41,478 bases of DNA from Gammaproteobacteria bacterium (lineage in GTDB: Bacteria; Pseudomonadota; Gammaproteobacteria; UBA1113): assembly GCA_009885495.1 (NCBI GenBank), contig VFKP01000036.1:1-41478 (forward strand). The letters are read 5' to 3'. The notes under the pieces were generated by a model. The model saw only the letters and a list, made by a program, of their open reading frames with translations, was not told the DNA's origin and did no database searches. The translations under genes and the position numbers were made by a program. Shown piece after piece: positions 30,279-39,186 of the stretch. The stretch's first letter is position 1; every line of letters starts with the position of its first letter.

Positions 30279-30761
30279 TCACATCTCCAGCACTTTTGAC
30301 AAAGCAAAAATTACGGCCTTACGACGGATCTCTGCCCTATCGCCCGTAAAATATTCGGTTAAAGTTTTCGGTGTTTGGTTTCGAATGCCGAAACCAAAAC
30401 ACACCATACCTACCGGTTTATCGACAGTTCCACCTCCTGGGCCCGCAACACCACTCACGGCGATACAGAGATCGGCCTTGCTGTGTTTTAAAGCGCCCAG
30501 AGCCATCTCAGACACCACCGCTTCACTGACCGCACCCTGATCTTGCAGAGTGATTTTCGAAACATTCAACATATCTATTTTAGCTTGATTGCTGTAAGTC
30601 ACAAAACTGCGTTCAAACCATTTTGAGCTATCAGGGACCGAGGTAATGGTCTGAGCCATATAACCGCCGGTGCAAGACTCCGCCGTCGTGATCAGCCAAT
30701 GACGCTTTAATAAAAACTGTCCCAGTTCTTCTGCCAGAGAGTACAAAACAGGATCATCCAT
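30279..30761 (-). CDS. pncC: Nicotinamide-nucleotide amidase (CinA C-terminal domain)
   Basis: ITTAESCTGGYMAQTITSVPDSSKWFERSFVTYSNQAKIDMLNV, AVSGVAGPGGGTVDKPVGMVCFG. Confidence 0.95.
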   Translation of the reverse strand: MDDPVLYSLAEELGQFLLKRHWLITTAESCTGGYMAQTITSVPDSSKWFERSFVTYSNQAKIDMLNVSKITLQDQGAVSEAVVSEMALGALKHSKADLCIAVSGVAGPGGGTVDKPVGMVCFGFGIRNQTPKTLTEYFTGDRAEIRRKAVIFALSKVLEM

Positions 30762-31710
30762 AACTATTTATTTTCCTCTGAACATTTTTGTAGCGCCGCT
30801 TCCAAAACAATAGACGATGCCAGGGAGTTTGAACACAATGTCGGTAACCATCATAAAGTTCAAATCGAAAATGATACGATTTTTTAAGTGTCTGCCAGAT
30901 TGTTAAAAATGTGCTTTCAAAATCAATGCGATTGATATAAAAAAGATAAGCCTTATCTTCATTCAATTTTAAATCATGGGGAGTTGATACTGGAATACCG
31001 TAGTGTAAAGCCAAACCTTTAAATAAAGGATCTTCGCTGATAATCGCGGAACACGAAAATTTTTCAGGTAAACTGCTGGCAGAACCGTCCCCCCAAAACC
31101 ATAGCGCATTAACCGGTTTTTCACCGCGAATCAAGCGCTCTTGATTCACGGGATGCGTGTGTAGAAACATTTGTACCTCAGAAAATAAACGCGACCAATA
31201 ATGTTTATTTTCTCCCTCCGGTAAATGATGGCTGATGTTTCTATTGCTCATTTCCGGTAGAGGCGTTGAAATGAGATCCGGTGGAAATTTTGTTTTTAAA
31301 TACCAGCGTTCTGGGGTTAAGGCTAAAAGTTCTAAACCATCGCCGGAAAAGAGCTGGTTAAAATCTTGAGCAAGCGTTTGACAGTCTTCTTGCGATAAAA
31401 CAATGGGATGATCTTCTAAAAGATAAACCGCATTATGATCCAAGGTTAAATACACGGGGCTTGCCAATAATAGATGATGATCGCCTCCTTCAATTCCATC
31501 ATATAAACCGTATAAATAAGCTAAAGGCAAAGCGTATTCTGTGGTAGGCAGACCCAGGAGATGCGCTAAAATATGATGGGGCATCCAGCTACACATTTTT
31601 TTACGGCTGCGAATATAGAATTCATCGATGAGACTTAAAGGTTTTAAATAATCTTTAAAGCCGCGATTTTTAGGTTCTAAGCCCGGGCAAATCAAGGTCA
31701 ATCCATTCAT
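30754..31710 (-). CDS. RpfE-type / phosphoglycerate-mutase-like regulatory protein
   Basis: VNALWFWGDGSASSLP motif and overall composition match the RpfE-type family as remembered; overlaps pncC start. Confidence 0.6.
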   Translation of the reverse strand: MNGLTLICPGLEPKNRGFKDYLKPLSLIDEFYIRSRKKMCSWMPHHILAHLLGLPTTEYALPLAYLYGLYDGIEGGDHHLLLASPVYLTLDHNAVYLLEDHPIVLSQEDCQTLAQDFNQLFSGDGLELLALTPERWYLKTKFPPDLISTPLPEMSNRNISHHLPEGENKHYWSRLFSEVQMFLHTHPVNQERLIRGEKPVNALWFWGDGSASSLPEKFSCSAIISEDPLFKGLALHYGIPVSTPHDLKLNEDKAYLFYINRIDFESTFLTIWQTLKKSYHFRFELYDGYRHCVQTPWHRLLFWKRRYKNVQRKINSYG

Positions 31711-32991
31711 TTAAAACACCTCATTACCGCTTAAAATTTTGGGTTTGTTTTCAAAACAGGGTAAATATTGGCTCTTCCAAATAAAATATAAACCGGGAAT
31801 ACAGATCGCTGCGCTGATCCCATAGAAATTAATCCAGCCTAAATGCGCCACTAAAAGCCCAGAACTGGAACCCAATACCACTCGACCCAAGGAAGCAATC
31901 GAGGATAAGGCTGAATATTGCATAGCCGTGTATTGGGTATTACATAAACTCATGAGAAAAGCCACAAAAGCAGTGGCCGACATGCTGCCAAAAAAGGTTT
32001 CCGTAAAAATGACCGTTAACATGAGTGGATAATTTTTCCCCACCACCGCCAATAGAATAAATAATAAATTACTAAGCGCTGCAAAAATACCAAATAAAAA
32101 TAGCGCACGGTATAACCCTAAACGCAGCATCCACCAGCCACCAAAGATCCCTCCCGTAATTGCAGCGATTAAACCCACGACTTTATTGGCAATGGCGAGA
32201 TCCGTTAAGCTAAAATGCAAACCCCGTAATAAAAAGGGTGTTGTTAATGACAAGGCATAGGCCTCGCCCAACTTATAGAGAATAATTAAACTGATCAACC
32301 ACAGCGCATTTGGGCGTTGCCAAAAATCTTTCAGGGGGCCTATAAAGGCATCTTTCATACTGCTGGGGGTTTTTAATACTTTGGGCTCTGCAATAAACAA
32401 TCCAAAAATACTCAGCCCTAATAGCAAGATCCCCATACAGCGATAAGCAAAAGCCCAGCCCAAATGATCGGCCAGTATCAAGGCCAGAGCACCTGAAAAT
32501 AACATGCCCAAGCGATAACCGGTGACATTAAATCCAGAACCCAAAGCCCGTTCTAGCGGTAAAAGACTTTCCGTATTATAAGCATCGATCCCCACATCTT
32601 GAGTGGCTGAGAAAAAAGCCAACAGAATGCCAAAGCCAATTAAAAAACCAGGATGCTGTGCAGGATCTAGATACGACATGGCGAATAAAACTAGAATCAA
32701 AGCCATTTGCATGGCAAAGATCCAGCCCTTGCGCCGTCCCAAAGGTAAAATAGTTAAGCGGTCTAAAGCAGGAGCCCAGAGCCATTTAAAAGTATAGGGC
32801 CAACCGATAATACTCATAAAGCCTAATAAGGCCAAGCTTAAACCCGATTCTGTAAACCAGGCCTGCAAAGTGCTGCCTGAAAGGGCGAAAGGTAAACCAG
32901 AACAAATGCCGAGTAAAGTGACTGAATAAATGCGTGACGAAAATCCAGGTTGTTTTAGAGGGGATTGAGCGTTTAATTTCAAAGCAATCAT
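31711..32991 (-). CDS. ampG: AmpG-family muropeptide MFS permease
   Basis: LLGICSGLPFALSGSTLQAWFTESGLSLALLGFMSIIGWPYTFKWLWAPALDR, SATQDVGIDAY. Likely start MIALKLNAQ at 32991; upstream ORF extension is repeat-derived. Confidence 0.93.
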   Translation of the reverse strand: MIALKLNAQSPLKQPGFSSRIYSVTLLGICSGLPFALSGSTLQAWFTESGLSLALLGFMSIIGWPYTFKWLWAPALDRLTILPLGRRKGWIFAMQMALILVLFAMSYLDPAQHPGFLIGFGILLAFFSATQDVGIDAYNTESLLPLERALGSGFNVTGYRLGMLFSGALALILADHLGWAFAYRCMGILLLGLSIFGLFIAEPKVLKTPSSMKDAFIGPLKDFWQRPNALWLISLIILYKLGEAYALSLTTPFLLRGLHFSLTDLAIANKVVGLIAAITGGIFGGWWMLRLGLYRALFLFGIFAALSNLLFILLAVVGKNYPLMLTVIFTETFFGSMSATAFVAFLMSLCNTQYTAMQYSALSSIASLGRVVLGSSSGLLVAHLGWINFYGISAAICIPGLYFIWKSQYLPCFENKPKILSGNEVF

Positions 32992-33006
32992 CTCCAGAAA
33001 GTTAAA

Positions 33007-33029
33007 ACCCTCTCCTCCAACCCCTCTCG
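33007..33029. repeat. Partial family A repeat
   Basis: CCCTCTCCTCCAACCCCTCTCG. Confidence 0.75.
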
Positions 33030-33056
33030 TTTTATCTACTAGCAAGAAAGTCCCGG

Positions 33057-33100
33057 CTCCCCTCGCCCGGTACTCCGGGAGAGGGGTTGGGGGAGAGGGC
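33057..33100. repeat. Family A repeat copy (opposite orientation)
   Basis: CTCCCCTCGCCCGGTACTCCGGGAGAGGGGTTGGGGGAGAGGGC. Confidence 0.9.
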
Positions 33101-33109
33101 TTAAGTCAC

Positions 33110-34009
33110 TTAAGATTTTTTCTGAGTTGCAGGTAAAGCAGATTGTGATTGGGCTGCCGCTGCTGCTGCAGGTTTAACCGTAATCAAATGAATTTTGAAA
33201 ACCAGAGTTTGATTAGGACCAATAGGACCTCCCACACCGCGATCGCCATAGGCTAATTCGGGTGGAATATACACTTCCCAGACATCACCGGTTTTCATAT
33301 GCGTCAAAGCTTCTTGCCATCCATTGATCACTTCACCCACTTTAAAAGTCACAGGCTGCCCTTGTTTATAAGAGCTGTCAAAAACCGTACCATTGAGCAA
33401 ACGCCCTTCATAATCGACTGTGACGGTGTCATTGAGCGTCGGTGTTGCACCAGAACCTTGGGTTAAGCTTTTATACTGTAAGCCATCAGGCATGCTTTGC
33501 ACACCGGCGGCTGTTTTATTTTTAGCTAAAAACGCACTGCCTTCTGAAGCATTTTGCGCACCCATGGCTTTTTGCTGAGCTTCAGTTTGTTTACGATTTT
33601 CTTCTTGCTTAGCCATTAAGGTTTTCTTGAAAGTATCGATCGCTTGTTTCATTTGCGCATCGCTTAATAAGAAGGGCCCGCCTGCCATACCATCGCTGAT
33701 CCCTTTGGCAAACAAGCTAGGATCCATCGATAAGTTTTGCGCCTTCAAATTACGGCCCATATCGACACCTAAGGTGTAACTGATCTTGCTTTTATCGGTG
33801 GCTAACGCTGCAGGTACCGCAGGACTTGCTGTAGTGGCCTTTGTGTTGCTAGCCTTAGATGCGGTTGTTGTGCTGGTCGCAGCCGGTGCTGGAGCTGAAA
33901 CGCTTACATTTTGAGCAGAATTGCTTTGAACGGTTTGACTCGCTGGATCGGCTAAAGCTGTCCCTGCAAACACTGCGCCCAACAAAACTGCGGTGAGTTT
34001 TAAATTCAT
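33110..34009 (-). CDS. FKBP-type peptidyl-prolyl isomerase, Mip/FkpA-like, exported
   Basis: Signal peptide; KISYTLGVDMGRNLKAQNLSMDPSLFAKGISD N-domain; VTVDYEGRLLNGTVFDSSYKQGQPVTFKVGEVINGWQEALTHMKTGDVWEVYIPPELAYGDRG. Confidence 0.94.
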   Translation of the reverse strand: MNLKLTAVLLGAVFAGTALADPASQTVQSNSAQNVSVSAPAPAATSTTTASKASNTKATTASPAVPAALATDKSKISYTLGVDMGRNLKAQNLSMDPSLFAKGISDGMAGGPFLLSDAQMKQAIDTFKKTLMAKQEENRKQTEAQQKAMGAQNASEGSAFLAKNKTAAGVQSMPDGLQYKSLTQGSGATPTLNDTVTVDYEGRLLNGTVFDSSYKQGQPVTFKVGEVINGWQEALTHMKTGDVWEVYIPPELAYGDRGVGGPIGPNQTLVFKIHLITVKPAAAAAAQSQSALPATQKKS

Positions 34010-34183
34010 TTTAAGTTCCCCATAGATGTTAAAAAGTATACACTGGTTATTTTGCCCGATTTTTATCTGGAGTGCTAGTGTTTCTTAAGAGAATTGAGAA
34101 AAATTCCCTGTATAAATTATACGCTGATCTCTTTCTTCTCTAAGACCGTCTTTTGACCTCGGCTGTAAAATACAGCTTCAAAA

Positions 34184-34203
34184 GGGCAATTCTTGAATTG
34201 CCC
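34184..34203. repeat. Perfect palindrome GGGCAATTC-TT-GAATTGCCC
   Basis: 9-bp arms, 2-nt spacer, between the divergent mip-like and ivd genes. Confidence 0.6.
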
Positions 34204-34288
34204 CTACACTGGACCCTCTGCTTCTGAAGCTCTTAAGACTCTAGTCTGAGATTTGAAAGGCATACGACAATTTATCCTTTGTAAAACT

Positions 34289-34315
34289 GTATACTTGCCA
34301 AGACCTGAGGTATAC
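34289..34315 (+). promoter_or_regulatory. Candidate operator/promoter element upstream of the leucine operon
   Basis: GTATAC-N15-GTATAC (GTATACTTGCCAAGACCTGAGGTATAC), about 35 bp before the likely ATG at 34349. Confidence 0.35.
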
Positions 34316-34348
34316 TCTAAGCCAAATTTTAAAAAAAGGATCTGTACA

Positions 34349-35509
34349 ATGCTGACTGGCCTAAATTTAGCGCTGCCGGAAGAACTGCGCATGATACAAG
34401 AAACGGTGACTCAATTTGCCCAAGAAAAAATTGCGCCTAAAGCTGAACAAATCGATCATCAAGGCGAGGTTCCGGCGAGCCTCTGGAAGGAAATGGGCGA
34501 TTTAGGCTTGTTGGGGCTGACTGCAGAAACCGCCTATGGCGGCAGTCATATGGGGTATTTTGCACATGTGATTGTGATGGAAGCCCTAAGCCGCGCCAGC
34601 GCCTCGGTGGGCTTAAGTTATGGAGCGCATTCTAATCTTTGCGTCAATCAAATCTCTTTAAACGCCAGTGCAGAACAAAAAAAGCGCTATCTTCCTAAAT
34701 TGATTTCAGGCGAACATTTAGGCGCTTTAGCCATGAGCGAGGCTGGCGCAGGTTCTGATGTTTTAGGCATGCAACTCAAAGCCGAAAAACGAGGCGATCG
34801 CTATATCTTGAACGGCCATAAAATGTGGATCACGAATGGGCATAAAGCCGATATCATTGTCACTTATGCCAAAACCGATGCCCAGGCTGGCAAAAATGGT
34901 GTGACCACTTTCATCGTTGAAAAGCATTTTAAAGGCTTTAGCGTGGCGCAAAAATTGGATAAATTGGGCATGCGCGGCTCCCCCACTTGTGAATTGGTGT
35001 TTAACGATTGCGAAGTCCCCGAAGAGAATATTCTTGGAAAATTAAATGGCGGCACCAAGGTATTAATGCGCGGTCTAGATTATGAGCGCGTGATTTTAGC
35101 GGCTGGGCCTGTAGGGATTATGCAAGCTTGTATGGATTTGGTCATCCCTTATGTGCATGTGAGAAAACAATTTAACAAACCTATTGGCGAGTTTCAACTG
35201 ATGCAAGCCAAATTGGCCGATATGTACAGCACTTTAAGCGCTTGCCGTAGTTTTCTCTATGCCACTGCTGATGCCTGCGATCGCAAAACGATTACGCGTA
35301 AAGACGCCGCCAGTTTGATTTTATACACTTCTGAGCGTGCCACCCAAATGGCCTTAGAAGCCATCCAATGTTTAGGAGGCAATGGTTATATCAATGAATT
35401 TCCCGCAGGGCGCTTATTAAGAGATGCTAAGCTTTATGAAATTGGTGCAGGCACCTCAGAGATCCGTCGCATGTTGATTGGCCGTGAATTGTTTAAAGAA
35501 AATGAGTAA
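34349..35509 (+). CDS. liuA: Isovaleryl-CoA dehydrogenase (acyl-CoA dehydrogenase family)
   Basis: [80 protein letters not shown]. Confidence 0.92.
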   Translation: MLTGLNLALPEELRMIQETVTQFAQEKIAPKAEQIDHQGEVPASLWKEMGDLGLLGLTAETAYGGSHMGYFAHVIVMEALSRASASVGLSYGAHSNLCVNQISLNASAEQKKRYLPKLISGEHLGALAMSEAGAGSDVLGMQLKAEKRGDRYILNGHKMWITNGHKADIIVTYAKTDAQAGKNGVTTFIVEKHFKGFSVAQKLDKLGMRGSPTCELVFNDCEVPEENILGKLNGGTKVLMRGLDYERVILAAGPVGIMQACMDLVIPYVHVRKQFNKPIGEFQLMQAKLADMYSTLSACRSFLYATADACDRKTITRKDAASLILYTSERATQMALEAIQCLGGNGYINEFPAGRLLRDAKLYEIGAGTSEIRRMLIGRELFKENE

Positions 35510-35589
35510 GAATAGGGTCACTACTCCCTCCCTAAGGGCGGGTACGACAAAGCACAGATAAGGCATAAATTATTTTAGGAATTTAAAAA

Positions 35590-36771
35590 ATGAATAATCC
35601 CGTTGTCATCGTCAGCGCAAAGCGCACACCCATGGGCAATTTTCAGGGTGAGCTTAGCAGCCTTTCGGCTTCTGATTTGGGTGCAGCTGCCATTCGTGCA
35701 GCGATTGAAACCGCTGGTTTAAAAGATCATCCCATCGATGAAGTGATCATGGGCTGCGTGTTAAGCGCAGGCCAAGGCCAAGCTCCGGCACGCCAAGCCA
35801 CTTTAAAAGCGGGATTGGATCAAAGTACTCCCGCCAGCACGCTCAATAAAATGTGTGGATCAGGCATGAAAGCGCTGATGTTGATACAAGATGCGCTTTT
35901 AGCCGATCGCATTCAGATCGGGATTGCCGGTGGCATGGAATCCATGACACAAGCGCCTTATTTACTGCCCTTAGCCCGCAGTGGCTATCGCTTGGGTCAT
36001 CAAAAAGTCATCGATCATCTTTTTTTCGATGGCTTAGAAGACGCTTATTCTCCCGGAAAATTGATGGGCGTTTTTGCTGAAAATACAGCACAAGAATACG
36101 GTTTTACGCGAAAAACTCAAGATGATTTTGCCATTGCTTCGGTGGAGCGTGCTAAAGCTGCGGCAGATAAAGGTTATTTCAAAGCTGAAATCAAATCTAT
36201 TTCTTATCAAAGTAAAAAAGGGGAAATCACGGTCAGCGAAGATCAAGGACCAAAGACCGCACAGATTGAAAAGATCCCCGATCTAAAACCTGCTTTTGCC
36301 AGCAATGGAACTGTTACGGCCGCCAATTCCAGTTCTATTTCCGATGGCGCAGCGGCTTTAGTGCTGATGCGTGAAGATGAAGCACAGCGCTTAGGTTTAA
36401 AACCTCTGGCTAGAATTATCGCTCAAGCCACACATGCTCAGGAACCGGCCTGGTTTACCACAGCGCCTGCAGCAGCCATTCAAAAAGTTTTAAAAAAAGC
36501 AGGCTGGACTTTAGAGGATGTGGATCTATTCGAAATTAACGAAGCCTTTGCCGTCGTCACTTTGGTCACGGCACAACTCTTGAATTTAAGTTTGGATAAT
36601 GTGAATGTCAATGGCGGTGCCTGTGTTTTGGGCCATCCCATTGGCGCTTCAGGTGCGCGTATTATCGTCACCTTGTTACACGCTTTAAAAGAGCGACAAT
36701 TAAAACGCGGTATTGCCAGCCTGTGTATTGGCGGTGGCGAGGCAACTGCTTTGGCTTTAGAATTGATCTAA
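35590..36771 (+). CDS. atoB: Acetyl-CoA acetyltransferase (thiolase)
   Basis: [67 protein letters not shown]. Confidence 0.93.
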   Translation: MNNPVVIVSAKRTPMGNFQGELSSLSASDLGAAAIRAAIETAGLKDHPIDEVIMGCVLSAGQGQAPARQATLKAGLDQSTPASTLNKMCGSGMKALMLIQDALLADRIQIGIAGGMESMTQAPYLLPLARSGYRLGHQKVIDHLFFDGLEDAYSPGKLMGVFAENTAQEYGFTRKTQDDFAIASVERAKAAADKGYFKAEIKSISYQSKKGEITVSEDQGPKTAQIEKIPDLKPAFASNGTVTAANSSSISDGAAALVLMREDEAQRLGLKPLARIIAQATHAQEPAWFTTAPAAAIQKVLKKAGWTLEDVDLFEINEAFAVVTLVTAQLLNLSLDNVNVNGGACVLGHPIGASGARIIVTLLHALKERQLKRGIASLCIGGGEATALALELI

Positions 36772-36783
36772 AAAGGAAAACCC

Positions 36784-38391
36784 ATGCCTATCATCGTTTC
36801 AAAATTAAATCCTCGTACTGAGGATTTCAAACGCAATGAAGCACAGATGATGCTTTTAGTGTCTGATCTCAAAGAAAAAATTGAAACCATCAGTTTAGGC
36901 GGTGGCCCTCAAGCGTTTGAAAAACTACGAGCAAAAGGTAAATTACCGGCAAGAGAACGCATCGATGCTTTATTAGATGCCGGCAGCCCTTTTCTAGAAT
37001 TATCGGCCATGGCTGCTTATGAGGTTTATCCGGAAACGGTTCCTGCAGCGGGGATCATCGCTGGCATCGGGCGAGTTGCCGGACAAGAATGTTTGATCAT
37101 CGCCAATGATCCCTCTGTTAAAGGCGGTACTTATTTTCCCTTAACCGTGAAAAAACATTTGCGCGCACAAGAGATTGCAGCACAAAATCATTTACCCTGC
37201 ATTTATTTGGTGGATTCGGGAGGCGCCTTCTTACCCTTGCAAGATGAAGTTTTTCCAGACCAACTGCATTTTGGACGCATTTTTTATAATCAAGCTCGCA
37301 TGTCTGCAGAGGGGATCCCACAGATCGCCGTGGTCATGGGTTCTTGCACTGCCGGTGGGGCTTATGTGCCTGCTATGGCCGATGAATCCATCATGGTTAA
37401 AAATCAGGCCACCATTTTTTTAGCGGGCCCTCCCCTCGTGAAAGCCGCCACGGGTGAAATTGTCAGCGCTGAAGAATTGGGCGGTGCGGATGTGCATTGC
37501 AAAATCTCAGGCGTTGCCGATCATTATGCAGATAGCGATCAACATGCTTTGCAAATTGCAAGACAAGTTTTGCAACATACGCCTAAAATAAAACATCTGC
37601 CTTTTAAAATTCAAGATCCCAAAGCTCCGCGTTACGATGCTAAAGAGCTCTATGGGATTATCCCAGCGGATAAAAAGAAACCTTATGATGTGCGCGAAGT
37701 CATTGCCCGTATTGTCGATGATTCTATTTTGGATGAATTTAAAAGTTTATATGGCAGCACTTTAATCTGTGGCTTTGCTCATTTGAATGGTTATCCCGTA
37801 GGTATTATTGCCAACAATGGTGTTTTATATTCTGAATCTGCAGATAAAGGCACGCATTTTATTCAACTGTGCTGCCAAAGAAAAATTCCTTTGATATTCT
37901 TACAAAATATTACGGGTTTCATGGTCGGCAAAAAATATGAAACTCAGGGTATTGCTAAAGCAGGTGCGAAAATGGTGACCGCAGTCAGTTGTGCTCAAGT
38001 GCCTAAATTCACCGTGATCATCGGCGGCAGTTTTGGTGCTGGCAATTATGGCATGTGTGGTCGTGCTTTTAATCCTCGTTTTTTATGGATCTGGCCCAAT
38101 GCACGCATTTCTGTGATGGGAGGCGAACAGGCTGCCAGTGTTTTAGCGCAAGTGAAAAAAGATCAATTGGCCGCTCAAAATATTGAATTCTCCAGTGCCG
38201 AAGAAAGCGCATTAAAAACCCCGATACTGGAACAATATGAAAAAACGGGGCATCCTTATTATTCTTCGGCTCGCTTGTGGGATGATGGCATCATTGACCC
38301 CAAAGACACGCGAGAGGTTTTAGCTTTGGCTTTATCGGCCAGCTTAAATGCGCCGATTGGAGATCCTCAGTTTGGCGTCTTTAGGATATAG
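36784..38391 (+). CDS. liuB: Methylcrotonoyl-CoA carboxylase carboxyltransferase (beta) subunit
   Basis: [86 protein letters not shown]. Confidence 0.94.
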   Translation: MPIIVSKLNPRTEDFKRNEAQMMLLVSDLKEKIETISLGGGPQAFEKLRAKGKLPARERIDALLDAGSPFLELSAMAAYEVYPETVPAAGIIAGIGRVAGQECLIIANDPSVKGGTYFPLTVKKHLRAQEIAAQNHLPCIYLVDSGGAFLPLQDEVFPDQLHFGRIFYNQARMSAEGIPQIAVVMGSCTAGGAYVPAMADESIMVKNQATIFLAGPPLVKAATGEIVSAEELGGADVHCKISGVADHYADSDQHALQIARQVLQHTPKIKHLPFKIQDPKAPRYDAKELYGIIPADKKKPYDVREVIARIVDDSILDEFKSLYGSTLICGFAHLNGYPVGIIANNGVLYSESADKGTHFIQLCCQRKIPLIFLQNITGFMVGKKYETQGIAKAGAKMVTAVSCAQVPKFTVIIGGSFGAGNYGMCGRAFNPRFLWIWPNARISVMGGEQAASVLAQVKKDQLAAQNIEFSSAEESALKTPILEQYEKTGHPYYSSARLWDDGIIDPKDTREVLALALSASLNAPIGDPQFGVFRI

Positions 38392-39183
38392 ATGATGACA
38401 GCATACACTTTATTTGAAATTTCAAACTCGATAGCTACCCTGACTTTAAACCGCCCTGAAGTGCATCATGCGTTTAATGAAGCCTTTATTGAAGAATTGA
38501 TTGCGCATTTGACCACAGTCTCTCAAGATCCCAAAATCAGAGTGTTGGTGCTTCGATCTCAGGGACCCATCTTTTGCGCTGGAGCCGATCTGAGTTGGAT
38601 GCAGAAAATGGCCAGCTATACTAAAGCTGAAAATTTGGCCGATGCAAAACGTTTATCTTTGCTGATGCAAACTTGTTATACCTTGAATAAACCCAGCATT
38701 GCCTTAGTACAAGGGCATGCCTTTGGCGGTGGGGTCGGTTTAATTGCCTGCTGTGATTTAGCCATCGCTACAGAGCATGCACGTTTTTGTTTCTCGGAAG
38801 CCAAACTAGGCCTCTGCCCTTCTGTGATCAGCCCTTATATCATTCGCGCTATGGGCCTACGACAAACACAACGTTATTTTCTCACCACTGAAGCCTTCGA
38901 TGCCAGCACCGCTACGCGCTTAGGTTTAATTCATGAAATGGTTAAAGATGAAGAGGGATTAAATCAAAAATTAAAAACTTTTCTAGACGCTCTATTGAAT
39001 AATGGCCCTGAGGCCTTGAAACAAATGAAAGACTTACTCAGAGAAAATCAGCCCTTAGATGAAAGTTTGTTAAATTATACTTTAGAACACATTGCCGCTT
39101 TAAGAACTTCTAAGGAAGGACAAATAGGCTTGAAGGCTTTCTTAGAACGACGAAAACCCGACTGGGCTTTACCCAAGGAATAA
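38392..39183 (+). CDS. liuC: Enoyl-CoA hydratase/isomerase, probable methylglutaconyl-CoA hydratase
   Basis: NRPEVHHAFNEAFIEEL, FCAGADLSWMQKMASY, GHAFGGGVGLIACCDLAIA; between MCC subunits. Confidence 0.9.
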   Translation: MMTAYTLFEISNSIATLTLNRPEVHHAFNEAFIEELIAHLTTVSQDPKIRVLVLRSQGPIFCAGADLSWMQKMASYTKAENLADAKRLSLLMQTCYTLNKPSIALVQGHAFGGGVGLIACCDLAIATEHARFCFSEAKLGLCPSVISPYIIRAMGLRQTQRYFLTTEAFDASTATRLGLIHEMVKDEEGLNQKLKTFLDALLNNGPEALKQMKDLLRENQPLDESLLNYTLEHIAALRTSKEGQIGLKAFLERRKPDWALPKE

Positions 39184-39186
39184 AAC

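Noticed and set aside
34204-34392. 62-aa minus-strand ORF upstream of ivd
   Set aside because: Lies over the promoter region and the ivd start; no RBS or recognisable family.
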